A stretch of DNA of 64,000 nt from Myxocyprinus asiaticus (taxonomy: Eukaryota > Chordata > Actinopteri > Cypriniformes > Catostomidae): NCBI RefSeq assembly GCF_019703515.2, contig NC_059363.1, forward strand, positions 1 through 64,000, in the 5' to 3' direction. The notes under the pieces were generated by a model, which was not told the origin of the DNA, ran no database searches, and worked only from the letters and a program-made list of their open reading frames with translations. The position numbers and the translations under genes are program-made. Below are positions 27,701 to 38,330 of the stretch, in pieces (the first letter of the stretch is position 1; each line of letters begins with the position of its first letter).

Positions 27701-28065
27701 TGCAGCATATTAAATTCGCTGGCGACCCTCTCAGCAGACGAAACGCTGCACATCATTACCCATCATTAGAGCTCCCGAAACTCAACGTTGTTGTCCCGAC
27801 TCCAAAAATCCTCTACCCAGTGTCCACCTTCCCAGCTCGGACCATTTCACACCGCGGCTCTCTTCCTGCCATCTCCAAAAAGTGCCACTCACGTGTGAGT
27901 AAAGCCTTCACACTAGAGTTAGATGATTACATGTGATTATGAAGAGTTATTAACAGTTGTTAGTGAAATATTTTTGTTTCCTGATCTGAAAAGCCCAAAG
28001 AAGAGACGCATCGACTGAAGAGTTACTACATGCCGCCGCTAGAGCGCAATCAAGACGATTACTGA
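24704..28065 (+). CDS. mok: MOK (RAGE-1), MAPK/MAK/MRK-overlapping protein kinase (12 coding exons)
   Basis: MOK is a serine/threonine kinase of the MAK/ICK/MOK group, linked to cilia. Exons: 24704-24734, 25031-25145, 25241-25330, 25419-25489, 25583-25661, 25741-25789, 25865-26043, 26120-26221, 26328-26501, 26682-26802, 27706-27894, 27994-28065 (stop TGA). The sum is 1272 bases, 423 residues (human 419). Kinase motifs in order: glycine loop IGEGTFSEV, Lys in HYACK, catalytic [15 protein letters not shown], activation-loop TEY in [15 protein letters not shown], and [10 protein letters not shown] near the domain end. The C-terminal tail keeps LELPKL as in human. Exon 1 ([10 protein letters not shown] plus G) is the least certain: it was chosen because it has a good ATG context, a GTGAGA donor and the right phase to make Asp-Tyr-Arg at the junction. 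An alternative acceptor at 26581-26582 would add 33 in-frame codons to exon 10. Confidence 0.93.
26903..27507. mobile_element. Complete copy of the AAAGGAATATTCC MITE in MOK intron 10
   Basis: About 605 bp with inverted ends AAAGGAATATTCCGG and TGGAATATTCCTT. Interior landmarks CAGTGAGACACTTACAATGG and its inverse near the other end make much of it a large imperfect palindrome. It is the reference for the split copy in NEMF intron 11. An exact target duplication is not obvious here. Confidence 0.8.
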
Positions 28066-30416
28066 AGTCTGAACACAACTGATGATGAATGCACGTAATA
28101 TTGCCACTAAAGGCCTTCGCTGCATCCTACAGATATTATATTTGCTCACTTCAATTAAATAGGTTTATTTTGTTCCAACACATTGTTTTTCATGTCATGT
28201 AATATTGCACTAAATGTCCTTGAGCACACACACACACGCACACACACACAGTTTTCAGAACAATACTAGCTCATATGGATTTAGTGGCAGATCAATGCAA
28301 ACTATAATAACACATCACCAAACAGATATTGATTACTTCAGTGCATTTTGTTTCTGACATTCATTCTACATTAGAATATTTTAACTTGTCGAGCAGCTCC
28401 GACACATGCCAATGGTTTCTTTCACTGACTTCAAGAACTCTTTGCTCCTGCTGTTCTTTCATATGAAATATTTCAAGAGATTGAAACATGCAGATTTTAT
28501 TGACTGTGATTGGTTACATAAGAGTTGACTGAGCTAATAAGAAATGCTGCATTAGTTTGATCATAAAAGGGATTTAATTTGCATTTGTTGCAAATCACCA
28601 TGTTTTTACAACATATTGTTGTAGTCATCTTAAATTTGTATTTCTTTTAAATGATTTCTTACTGTATCGGTCACTGCTGTTTACTGATCCACAGAACATT
28701 TAAAACTATTAGATAATTAATTATTGGTTTATATTTTACATTGATGACTTTAAAATGTACCACAGTACAGATATTAAACTTTTGACATGAAACTGCAAAG
28801 CTAAACATAGAAAACAAGGTTTTTCTTTGTTGTGATGAAGTATCAAATACAAATATGTTTTTGAAGGAATGTTGATTTACCTGCTGTTTAGGACCTGAAG
28901 TTGATGTTATGTGTTAAAACAGGAAAAAAAAACATGTTTATTCAACTATACTGGACCATCAAATAAAAGGTAAATGCCCAGTAATAAAAGGAATACTTAG
29001 TCTGGTGAATTAAACATCATCTAAACACAATACACACAACACACAACATCCATAGACTTGTTTTTAATGAAGAACAAAATGTGAAATGTCGAATGTTGAC
29101 CACATGAATCAGAAATATGAGCACTTCCACACTGTCGCCTGTTAGTGTATATTTCATGAACAATGATTGGTAGTCACAAAAAATGGTCCATTATTATGTT
29201 CAATAGTGTCACACTGTAACAGAGGTGTTTTTACTGGGTATTTCTTAGTGTTACATAGAATAACTTTGCTGTTGAGAAGCAAAATATGAACTTTTGAATC
29301 TCTATCATAAGATGTTTTCTTTGTCATTTAAACTTCCTGAGCTTCATACATTTGATTTGAGCAGATTAACATCTGTAATAACAATTAAGCGTTTCAGCTC
29401 CGCCAAATCTCTCATACATTAATCTATCAAAATACATTTGGATGAATTTGTACAAGAGACAGGAAGAAAAACAAAAAACAGAAACCTGCATATTTAAGAT
29501 AATTTTTTAATATTATTAATATGTATATTTTTCTGCTTCAGAAATATCACTATTTCCTGTAATGATGACAAAACGTCCTCTAGAGTACTGATCATTTGCT
29601 TTTGTCCCATTAAATCACTGAATTACAATATTATACATATAATACAAAGCAGATTTTTATCCGAAACAATATTAAAATAAATGCTCAATAGATAAAAAGT
29701 CATAATTCTCTGTTATACCGGTCCGTGAGTCCTCGCACACAAAAATGTAAAGCCATTCTCTTCTAATAAACTATTAAGTGCAAACGAATTTTCTTTTAAA
29801 AAAACTATGATTGCAGCATCCAGCTTTTTCAGATTCAAATTTCAAGACAGAGGATATTAAAGCCAAGAGTGTCAAGGCCTTCCCCAAACCTCTTTTTTCT
29901 TTTTTTGTCTTTTTATCCTTTATAGTTACAAAAAAAACCAAAATAAAATCAGTGCAAAGTTTTCAACAACGGGACTTGATTCTATTCCGTATGAAAGAGG
30001 ATGAAAATAAACCTTATTAAAATGGAATCGGGATGAAGTGAGTCTTGGGTTCGTTGCCTCTCGTTTTCACCACTAGATCTCGCAGTGTACCGAGTTCAAG
30101 GCAGACTCGTATTCACCCATGATTAAATGATTTCCCACACCTTAACCAAGCTTCAAATACACCAGAGATAAAAATCATAAAGTGAGAGTGAAAACAACAA
30201 CAAAATCCAAATAAATACTTGGGAAAAGAGGAAAAAATAAAAGGAACTGCATTTTAGCGGCACATCCTTTCCACTGATGCACAAATTCAGCGTGTTAACT
30301 GATCACACGGGCCACCGGCGAGGAAGATATCAAGAACCGAGAGGATAAAGAGAAATCAATGAAGAGCAGCGCGGCGAGATGCGGCTCCTAGCAGCAGGAA
30401 TATTGTGTCTTATTGG
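28066..30416. other. Convergent 3' regions of MOK and WDR20
   Basis: 2.3 kb of AT-rich sequence between the MOK stop (plus) and the WDR20 stop (minus), with no coding exon seen. It probably contains both 3' untranslated regions. AATAAA on the plus strand at 28962-28967 is a candidate MOK signal; an ATTAAA near 28155 is another. A short CA tract lies near 28228-28250. Confidence 0.5.
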
Positions 30417-33400
30417 CTATACGACTGTTCCGCTCGGAGAGTTGGCTTGATTTTGTGATGACAATAAACCCTGAAAAAAGAACAAAAAGAGTTTCTGAGA
30501 GGCCATAATTATCATGTCTATATTCTGACACCCTTACATGTACAAATGTAGCAATTATGAGAAGGTACATACTCATACAAGATCATACTTGATGGTGTAA
30601 TGCTCTGTCATTACCTTTATGTGAAGTTTATGTCAAACAGGAATATAACAGGGCAATTATCTCCCTTTACTACAATGCAGATCACTCAACACAGAATCAT
30701 TGAAACACTGACATGTTCTTGATGATTTCTGAAATTTACTTCACCCTTTTCTAAACCTATTGATCTGCCCTTCTGTTTACATCTGCTAACTGAGATGAAA
30801 CCTCATAATAAGCAACTGAATTGAGATGCTCTGAACATGCAGTAACTGCACACATCACACAAACGCCGCTCCTCCCGCAGTGCAAGACACTTAAAATCGA
30901 TTCCAATAGAGGGAATGACATGATACTTTAATAAGTTTAAAACATACCCAGCACTAAAACACCCTGTATGCAGTGTGTTGACTGTCTACACTGAAAGCGA
31001 GCTGTGCGACATATAACTAATCCAAAATAATTCCAAATGACCGACTATAATTTTTGCTTTTGTTCTTCAAGTGTCAGGTGATGTTTCTTCAGCACGCGAA
31101 TGGAGGCGAAACATAAAGCAAACGTCTGGGCATCAGACTGTTTAAAACCGGCGTATTAGGATCAGTTGTCATTATCGATTCGACTACTGACTAATTTAAG
31201 CATCTCTGATTCACTATTGCGTCACTCAACGGACTGTCCGAGCTTGTTTAGAATAAACACGTTGTAAATATGAACCTGACACAACAGCGGAGCTGTAATC
31301 GTGAGTTTTCATGGTTAAATGATCACATCAACCATGTGTAATCGTGATCTCAAGTACTTTTTTGGTTAACTGTACAGCCTCACCAAAACGAGATATCTAA
31401 GAAGACAGCATAATGTGGCCTGCTGAGGATTGAACAAATCGAGAGCAATCTACTCTAATTTTCTCTCTCTCAGACAGTGTTACCTAAGGGGATAGACAGC
31501 TACTTCACATGTCACATAGACAGCTGAACGCATGAATACTGAAGAAAAGTTCTTAGACTCTTGAGCCCCAAATCAAACCACTTCACCTGGAACATGCGAT
31601 TCAAACAGAACTTACCACTTTGCCGGGTCTCGCCCATGTGCAAATAAATCCCTCTTGACAAGCGGTAACGATACAGTCTTCTAGAAAGATGAGAACTGTG
31701 AGTCTCTCGTGTGCAATCTTTTTACAGATGAGCGGTTCGAGCAAGGGCACGTCCTCCATACGAGGGCACATCTGCGTGCCCAGGGTCTTGGCGGGGTCCG
31801 TTTTGGTTTTGGTGAGCAGGTTGAGTTTATCGCTGCTCTTGCTGCTTATGTGACCCATACTGTGATTGCGTTTGTGGTCTTTTTCGGGATGCCGATCTTT
31901 GCGGTCGTGCAGCGAGAGCGTGGCGAACTTGCTTACGCCGGTGGCGATGGGGTTATCCGAGACGGCACTCTTGCTGTTGGCGCTGCCAGAGGCCGAGTGT
32001 GGCAGGCTGTTGGAGCGCGGCAGTGTCGCTGGGAGTGAGTTGCCCGGCGTGCTCGCACCGCTGTTGTTACTGCCATTGGCGCTCGGGTTGTTAGTCGTCG
32101 TGATCACCGCGGCGCCGCCTCCGCTTCCTGTGGCGGGCGGACTGGTGGCGTTCATCACGTTAGTGTGTGTCCTTGTCCGGGACAGGGGAAGGTGAGGGAA
32201 GAGGATGTCCTCCGTGAGGTCCCATAGGCAAAGCTGAGTGTCCTGCCCCACCGAGCCGAAGCGATACGTGACACTCACCGGCCTGCTGTCCGTTGAGTTG
32301 CGTTTGGAGAGGCGTGACTGCGTGCTGTTAGCCCGGTCGCGGCCAAAGTGGATCTGATCCTGGAAGTCCTCGTCGCTGCCGCTGAACTCCATGGGGTCGC
32401 TCTCCTCCACGCTGGTTGTGTAGTGGTCGAACGCCACCACGCTAACCCAAGACTTGTGTCCGTGTCCGCGTGCGATCACCCGACAGTCCACGAATGACCA
32501 CACGGTCACTAAATCGTCCTCACCGCCTGCTACGATGTACTTGCCGTCCGGGCTCCAACACACACAAAGAAGCCCGCCGAAGTAACTTTTCATGGTCCCG
32601 TGCAGTTCGACCGCATCAAAGTTAAAGACCCGCAGGAAACCGTCCTGACTCACGCAGGCCAGGAACTTCCCATCGGGAGAGAAGGCAAACTCGTTCAGCG
32701 CTCCCTCCCCGACCATCCACTTGAGCAGAGGGTTGCGCGTGGACTTGCTCTTGCAGGTATGAACAGCGTAGTTGTCGCCCTGCTTGAGCAGCTGGTAATG
32801 AGGCGCTGTGGTGCCGCATGTGTGCTCCACATTATACAGGTACATGTTTCCACTGGAATGAGCGACTAGGAAGAGACTCTCGGAGCCTGGCACCCACTTC
32901 ACACATGTTACTCTAGATTTATCTATAAGTCTCTGAGTGTTAGAAGATGAACAGGAGAAAAGATCTGTTAGATATGTAGACAATACAGTCAAAATAATTT
33001 AATCATTTTCAACAAAAGAAACTCAATTAGGTAAAAAAAAAAATACAATACAATTACTTACAAATCAACACTTCTGAAACAAGTTGTAATAATGTCAGCA
33101 CTTACTTCTTCATTAAAGAGTTTGCTCGTCTCTTTCTTGATGGGGTCAATGAGCTGGACCTGCCCGGCCGAGAAACCCACCAGCAGTGATACGCTCTCGG
33201 CCGTGGCTGTGAGATGGTTGAAGTCATGACACGTGGGCTGCGTTCCCTTGTATATTCTCTTGTCTATCGGCTTACTCAAATCAGCTGCCTGTGGCCATAA
33301 ATACAGAAATCAAGACTTTATTATCAGCAATGCCTCAAAACAAAAGGAAACTTTTGAACTAAATAAAGTATTTCTAGGCCATGCCGTTCGGTATCATTAG

Positions 33401-35959
33401 CACAGCAGAACCGACACATTCAGAAGTTTCCTTTAAAACAAGAACATTTCATAATGAGGTGTCATTCACAAACTCTAAGGATCATGTGATTGTGATTCAG
33501 ATGGCCAGCAGCTTATCATGAAATTGGTGCGTTTCCTCGTAGTTTTACTGCTACACGACTCCTCCCTAACAGGGTTGCGCGGTTTACCGGTACTAACGAA
33601 TTATCACGATACCAGAAAAAATAAAACGGTACGATATCATCTTGTTGCTAATTTCAGTACCATATTTCAGTATGTTGTCATTAACAAAACTATGTGAGAT
33701 GTGATAATTTTGAGATGAAATCAATGAACATTTGAAAATAAAATAAAAAGCCTCTGGATATGGCCAAATGTGATCATTAAACAGCAGAAGGATGTAATTT
33801 AATTAAATATTATACAGTCATGTGCGCTGCAGGCTAGCTGTGCTCTGTTATATGATTCACACACACACAAACGCACCACACACTCACGCACGCACAAACG
33901 CAACACACACACGCAACACTCACGCACGCACAAACGCAACACACACACGCAACACTCACGCACGTGCAACACTCACGCACGCACAACACTCACGCACGCA
34001 CAACACTCACGCACGCACAACACTCACGCACGCACAACACTCACGCACGCACAAACGCAACACACACGCACAACACTCACGCATGCACAAACGCAACACA
34101 CACGCACAACACTCACGCACACCTATTTCTCTCTTCTTACTGTTATCCAGCGCTATATATTTTTATCTTCCTTTGAAAAGCTGTGAAAGCGTAACCGTTG
34201 ATATTATCTTTTGCTGCTGGAGCAAAAATTACATTTGTTGTGGTCTCACATTCACCAGCATTCAAGTTTACCCAACTATAATTCTACTTCCGCTCTGCAA
34301 CCGGATATGAGAAAGAGTCCATTGTGTTGTGTTTTATCTGCTGTATCTAAACACGACACATTAAAGGGATAGTTCACCCTAAAATACATTTCTCTCATAA
34401 TTTACTCATCCTTATGCCATCCCAGATGTGTGACTTTCTTCTGCTGAACACAAATTAAGATTTTTAGAATATTTCAGCTCTGTAGGTCCATGCAATGCAA
34501 GTGAATGGTGACCAGAACTTTGAAGCTCCAAAGACTCCAGTGGTTTAATCCATGTCTTCAGAAGGGATACAATTGGTTTGAGTTAGAAACAGACTACAAT
34601 AAAACTCTTTAATCACTATAAATCCTGCAGTCTCTTGGCGATTGTAATTTCAAGCTCGATTACACTTCCTTGCACCAGCTAGCGCTCTGCATTTGTGTCA
34701 AGCACTAGGAAGTGTAATCGATGATTGTTCCTAGAGACTGCAATGGCAAGATGTACAGTGAAAAAGGAGTTATATTTTGGTCTGTTCTCACCCAAAACCG
34801 TTTAGATTCTTTCTGAAGGCATGGATTAAACCACTGGAGACGTATGATTACTTTTATGCTGCCTTTATGTGCTTTTTGGAGCTTCAAAGTTCTGGTCACC
34901 TTTCACTTGTATTGTATGGACCAACAGAGCTGAAATATTCTTCTAAAAATCTTCATTTGTGTTCTGCAGAAGAAAGAAAGTCATACACATCTGGGATGGC
35001 ATGAGGGTGAGTAAATGATGAGAGAATTTTCATTTTTGGGTGAACTGTCCCATAATCACACATATGACTGGTCAAAATTATAATATAAACTGTAGATTAT
35101 TGATACGAATACACCTTTAATCTAGGACGTCATGATCCTTGTTTTCGCTTTGCTTAACCCCTTAAGTTCAGTATAAAGAGTCTAAAACACACTTGATTGA
35201 AATGAACTGAAATATCTATACTCTTTACATGCCGTTTCAGTGGCATTTACACCCTAATTTGTTTGTGTGCCTCATCAGAGCTGCAAGATTTGTGATGACG
35301 TCACGAGCAATAAACTGAACACACACATCAAATCACTCATGCAGTTCATACATGATCAAACACATGAATTACACTTCATACTGGAATAATACTGCAGTGA
35401 ACATTCATGTTTTACTGATCAGATTTGATAAAAAACACGAGTAGATGAACAACTCCTCACAGCAGATCAACCGTACTCAAACTCACTTATTAGCCCCGTT
35501 CACACATGCAAGCAGGTAAATTACAGGAAAATCGTTGGGTTGCCTTTACTGGTAAATGTACCACATGTGCTGTTCACCATCAATCTGGAAATTTATAGGT
35601 AATGATACAACTTTTCATTAAGTTAAGTTCATTAAGAAATGCCAGTGCAAAATTTACCAGTATTTTCAAAAAGATTGTGTTCACACATGACCTCTAACCT
35701 GAAATTTGCATGGGTCAGTGCAGGTGTCAGTGTGTAGGCCCTAAGCTGTAGATGTTCGTTAGTATAACACACACAGACAAACACAAAGACAGACACACAC
35801 TCACACACACAGACAGACACAAAGACAGACACACACACAAACAGACAGACAGACAGACAGACACACACACACAAAGACAGACAGACAGACAGACACACAC
35901 ACACAAAGACAGACAGACAGACAGACACACACACACAAGACAGACAGACAGACAGACAG

Positions 35960-35992
<33 letters not shown>

Positions 35993-36066
35993 GACAGACA
36001 GACAGACACACACACACACACACACACACAAAGACAGACAGACAGACAGACAGACAGCACACACAC

Positions 36067-36142
<76 letters not shown>

Positions 36143-36612
36143 AAAGACAGACAGACACACACACACACACACACACAAAGACAGACAGACACACACACAC
36201 ACACACACACACAAGACAGACACACACACACACACACACTGACTGACACTGACTGACGGGTCACTTTGATTGGCACGTCAGGAGTGAAACAGCGCGTGAC
36301 ATTCACACATGACGAGTTGAATGATCTTTATTAAGTGTTTAAATCAAAGAATGCCGCTCTCACCTTCCGGACGCCTTTATAGATGTAGAAGTAAAGCTCC
36401 CGGCCCACATTAAAGCAGATTCTGTCGCCGTTCCCGGACTGGTCGTTGACGTTGACGAACGTGACTCGGACGGGGTTCGAGCCCTGAGAGTTGAAGGGCA
36501 CGCGGTTCGGTCGGCTGTATTCGGAGTGCGTGAGGAGTTTATACGCACCTTCCCGCGTGCTGAACTGACTCTTGATCTCGTTCATCTCCTTCCCTCCTCC
36601 ATCCGCCGCCAT
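30417..36612 (-). CDS. wdr20: WDR20, WD40 activator of the USP12/USP46 deubiquitinases (4 coding exons)
   Basis: WDR20 binds and stimulates USP12-UAF1 and USP46-UAF1. Exons: 36612-36364 (83 codons), 33288-33106 (61), 32932-31616 (439) and 30470-30417 (17 plus stop); total 600 residues. The protein is nearly collinear with human WDR20 as remembered: [70 protein letters not shown], then WD repeats with [39 protein letters not shown] and [21 protein letters not shown] low-complexity Ser/Gly/Asn insert (about residues 410-490, [17 protein letters not shown]) is longer than in human. It ends with [20 protein letters not shown] and a final propeller strand. Exon 4 encodes [17 protein letters not shown]. 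If exon 3 is not spliced, the donor itself reads V-S-S-V-stop (31615-31601), comparable to the human VSFNP ending. The start ATG is chosen over one three codons upstream because it gives [12 protein letters not shown]. Confidence 0.95.
30471..31615. other. WDR20 intron 3
   Basis: Intron between the large third exon (donor GTAAGT at 31615-31610) and the last coding exon (acceptor CAG at 30473-30471). No transposon end or other gene is evident. Confidence 0.6.
33570..33720. mobile_element. Probable hAT-like terminus in WDR20 intron 1
   Basis: CAGGGTTGCGCGGTTTACCGG followed by an AT-rich stretch with AACGGTACGATAT resembles the common fish 'CAGGGTT...GGTATACCGGT' element end. No matching right end or target duplication was found before 34366, so this is a truncated copy at best. 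Confidence 0.4.
33859..34121. repeat. CA/CG-rich minisatellite (CACTCACGCACGCACAA units)
   Basis: Tandem CACTCACGCACGCACAA and ACGCAACACACA units in WDR20 intron 1, about 260 bp. Translated frames over it are low complexity. Confidence 0.9.
34366..35051. mobile_element. MITE-like element with GGGATAGTTCACCC ends
   Basis: The left end GGGATAGTTCACCCT and right end GGGTGAACTGTCCC are inverted, and the similarity continues for over 100 bases (CTCATAATTTACTCA against the inverse of GAGTAAATGATGAGAG). No open frame of note. This is the most complete of three related copies (also 1-146 and 14216-14475). Confidence 0.8.
35759..36240. repeat. (CA)n/(GACA)n microsatellite in WDR20 intron 1
   Basis: Alternating CACA and GACA/CAGA runs of about 480 bases. 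All frames over it on both strands are open or nearly so because of composition ([11 protein letters not shown] or [10 protein letters not shown]), which explains the long spurious frames here. Confidence 0.97.
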
Positions 36613-36670
36613 CTTTAACATTTACATTCATCTTCCGCAGACCCGGAAATGACGCACCGCGCATGCGCAC
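36603..36670 (-). promoter_or_regulatory. WDR20 core promoter: YY1, ETS and NRF1 motifs
   Basis: Upstream of and overlapping the WDR20 start codon: AAGATGGCGGC (YY1 type, minus strand, 36615-36605) whose ATG is the start codon itself, CCGGAAAT (ETS type) at about 36643-36650, and the NRF1 palindrome CGCGCATGCGCAC at 36658-36670. This is the usual composition of a TATA-less housekeeping promoter; the 5' untranslated region would be very short. Confidence 0.6.
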
Positions 36671-36712
36671 TAACATCTACTTACTAATCAAATACGAGCG
36701 TTATTATTGATG

Positions 36713-36847
36713 TGTGAGTGTGTGCGCGTGCGTGCATTTGTGTGTGAGAGAGTGTGTGTGTGTGTGTGTGTATATTTGTGTGTGTGTGTGTGAGAGAGAG
36801 AGTGTGTGTATTTGTGTGTGGTTGTGTGTGTATTTGTGTGAGAGAGA

Positions 36848-36914
<67 letters not shown>

Positions 36915-36954
36915 TGTGTGTTTGTGTGTGTGTGTGTGAGAGAGAGTGTGTATT

Positions 36955-37000
<46 letters not shown>

Positions 37001-37003
37001 TGT
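36713..37003. repeat. (TG)n/(GA)n microsatellite
   Basis: Runs of TGTG and GAGA alternating over about 290 bases, directly adjoining the 3' end of the L2 element at 37004. Confidence 0.95.
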
Positions 37004-38330
37004 ATCAAATCAAATCACTTTATTGTCACTCAACCATATACACAAGTGCAACAGTGGGTGAAAGTCTTGGGTGCAGTTCCAAGCAACATAGCAGTATGAC
37101 AATTACAATAAACATCTGATTTACACATAACACAGTTTACACATCTGTTACACAATATACAATATACACCTAATAATATACAATACTATATTATTGTATT
37201 GTATACCCCCCTCCCCCCCATCATGAAGTCGGCTGGTGCGGGTCCTGATGCTGCGATACCGCCTGCCTGATGGTAGCAGTGAGAACAGCCCATGGCTCGG
37301 GTGGCTGGAGTCTCTGATGATCCTCCGAGCTTTTTTCACACACCGCCTGGTATATATGTCCTGGAGGGAGGGTTAAGGTTAGGTTAGTGTTCCTTTTTTC
37401 CAGGTGGGAGAGAGCAGTGTGTATTGTAGATGCAATGGCATCATCAGTGGAGCGGTTGTTGCGGTAAGCAAACTGCAATGGGTCTAGAGAGAGAGGCAGC
37501 ACAGAGCAGATGTAATCTCTGATTAGTCTCTCAAAGCATTTGCTGATGATGGGGGTCAGAGCAACAGGACGCCAGTCATTTAAGCAAGTGATTTTGGATT
37601 GTTTTGGAACAGGCACAATGGTGGACGTTTTGAAGCATGTGGGGACTACAGACAAGGAGAGGGAAAGGTTGAAAATGTCTGTAAAAACACCAGCCAGTTG
37701 GTTCGCACATGCTCTGATGACGCGGCCCGGAATGCCGTCTGGACCCGCGGCTTTGCGGATATTCACCCGTTGGAAGGATCGGGTTACATCCGCTACAGAG
37801 ACGGAGAGTGAACTAACCTCTGTAGCTTCGGCCGCAAGAGCTCTCTCCGCGAGGGCGGTGTTATTTCCCTCGAAACGAGCATAAAAATTATTTAGCTCAA
37901 CCGGGAGAGAGGCAGCGGTGTTCATGGCGTAGTTTGTATTCCCTTTAAAGTCTGTGATGATGTTAATTCCCTGCCACATGCTTCTGGAGTTGGTGGTGTT
38001 AAACTATCCTTCAATCTTGTTCCTGTACTGGCGTTTTGCTGCTCTGATAGTTTTAACTGGGCATAACTGGCTTGTTTATGCTCCTCCGCGTTCCCGGAAT
38101 TAAAAGTGGAGGTCCATGCATTAAGTGTCACATGAACATCGCTATTAATCCAAGGTTTCTGGTTGAGGTAGATTCGTATTGTTTTGGTCGGAACAACGTC
38201 CTCTACGCACTTTCTGATGAGTTGCCTGTAAGCAGGCAAAAGCAGAATGGAAGAGTGCTCCGATTTGCCAAATGGTGGGTGGGGGAGGGATTTGTAGCCA
38301 TCCTGGAAGGGAGAGTAGCAATGGTCCAAA
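37004..38330 (-). mobile_element. L2-type LINE, 3' end with part of the reverse transcriptase
   Basis: The 3' tail (ATCAAATCACTTTATTGTCAC on the plus strand) is the common fish L2 terminus. Minus-strand coding motifs include [132 protein letters not shown]. Frameshifts and an internal deletion after LLLPAYRQ show it is inactive. Its 5' side is fused to L1 sequence. Confidence 0.85.

Noticed and set aside
31709..32195. Plus-strand frames of 109 codons opposite WDR20
   Set aside because: They are shadows of WDR20 exon 3, whose minus-strand frame is strongly supported by homology.
35632..36306. 224- and 170-codon Cys/Val frames and the opposite His/Thr frame
   Set aside because: CA/GACA microsatellite; open on both strands from composition.
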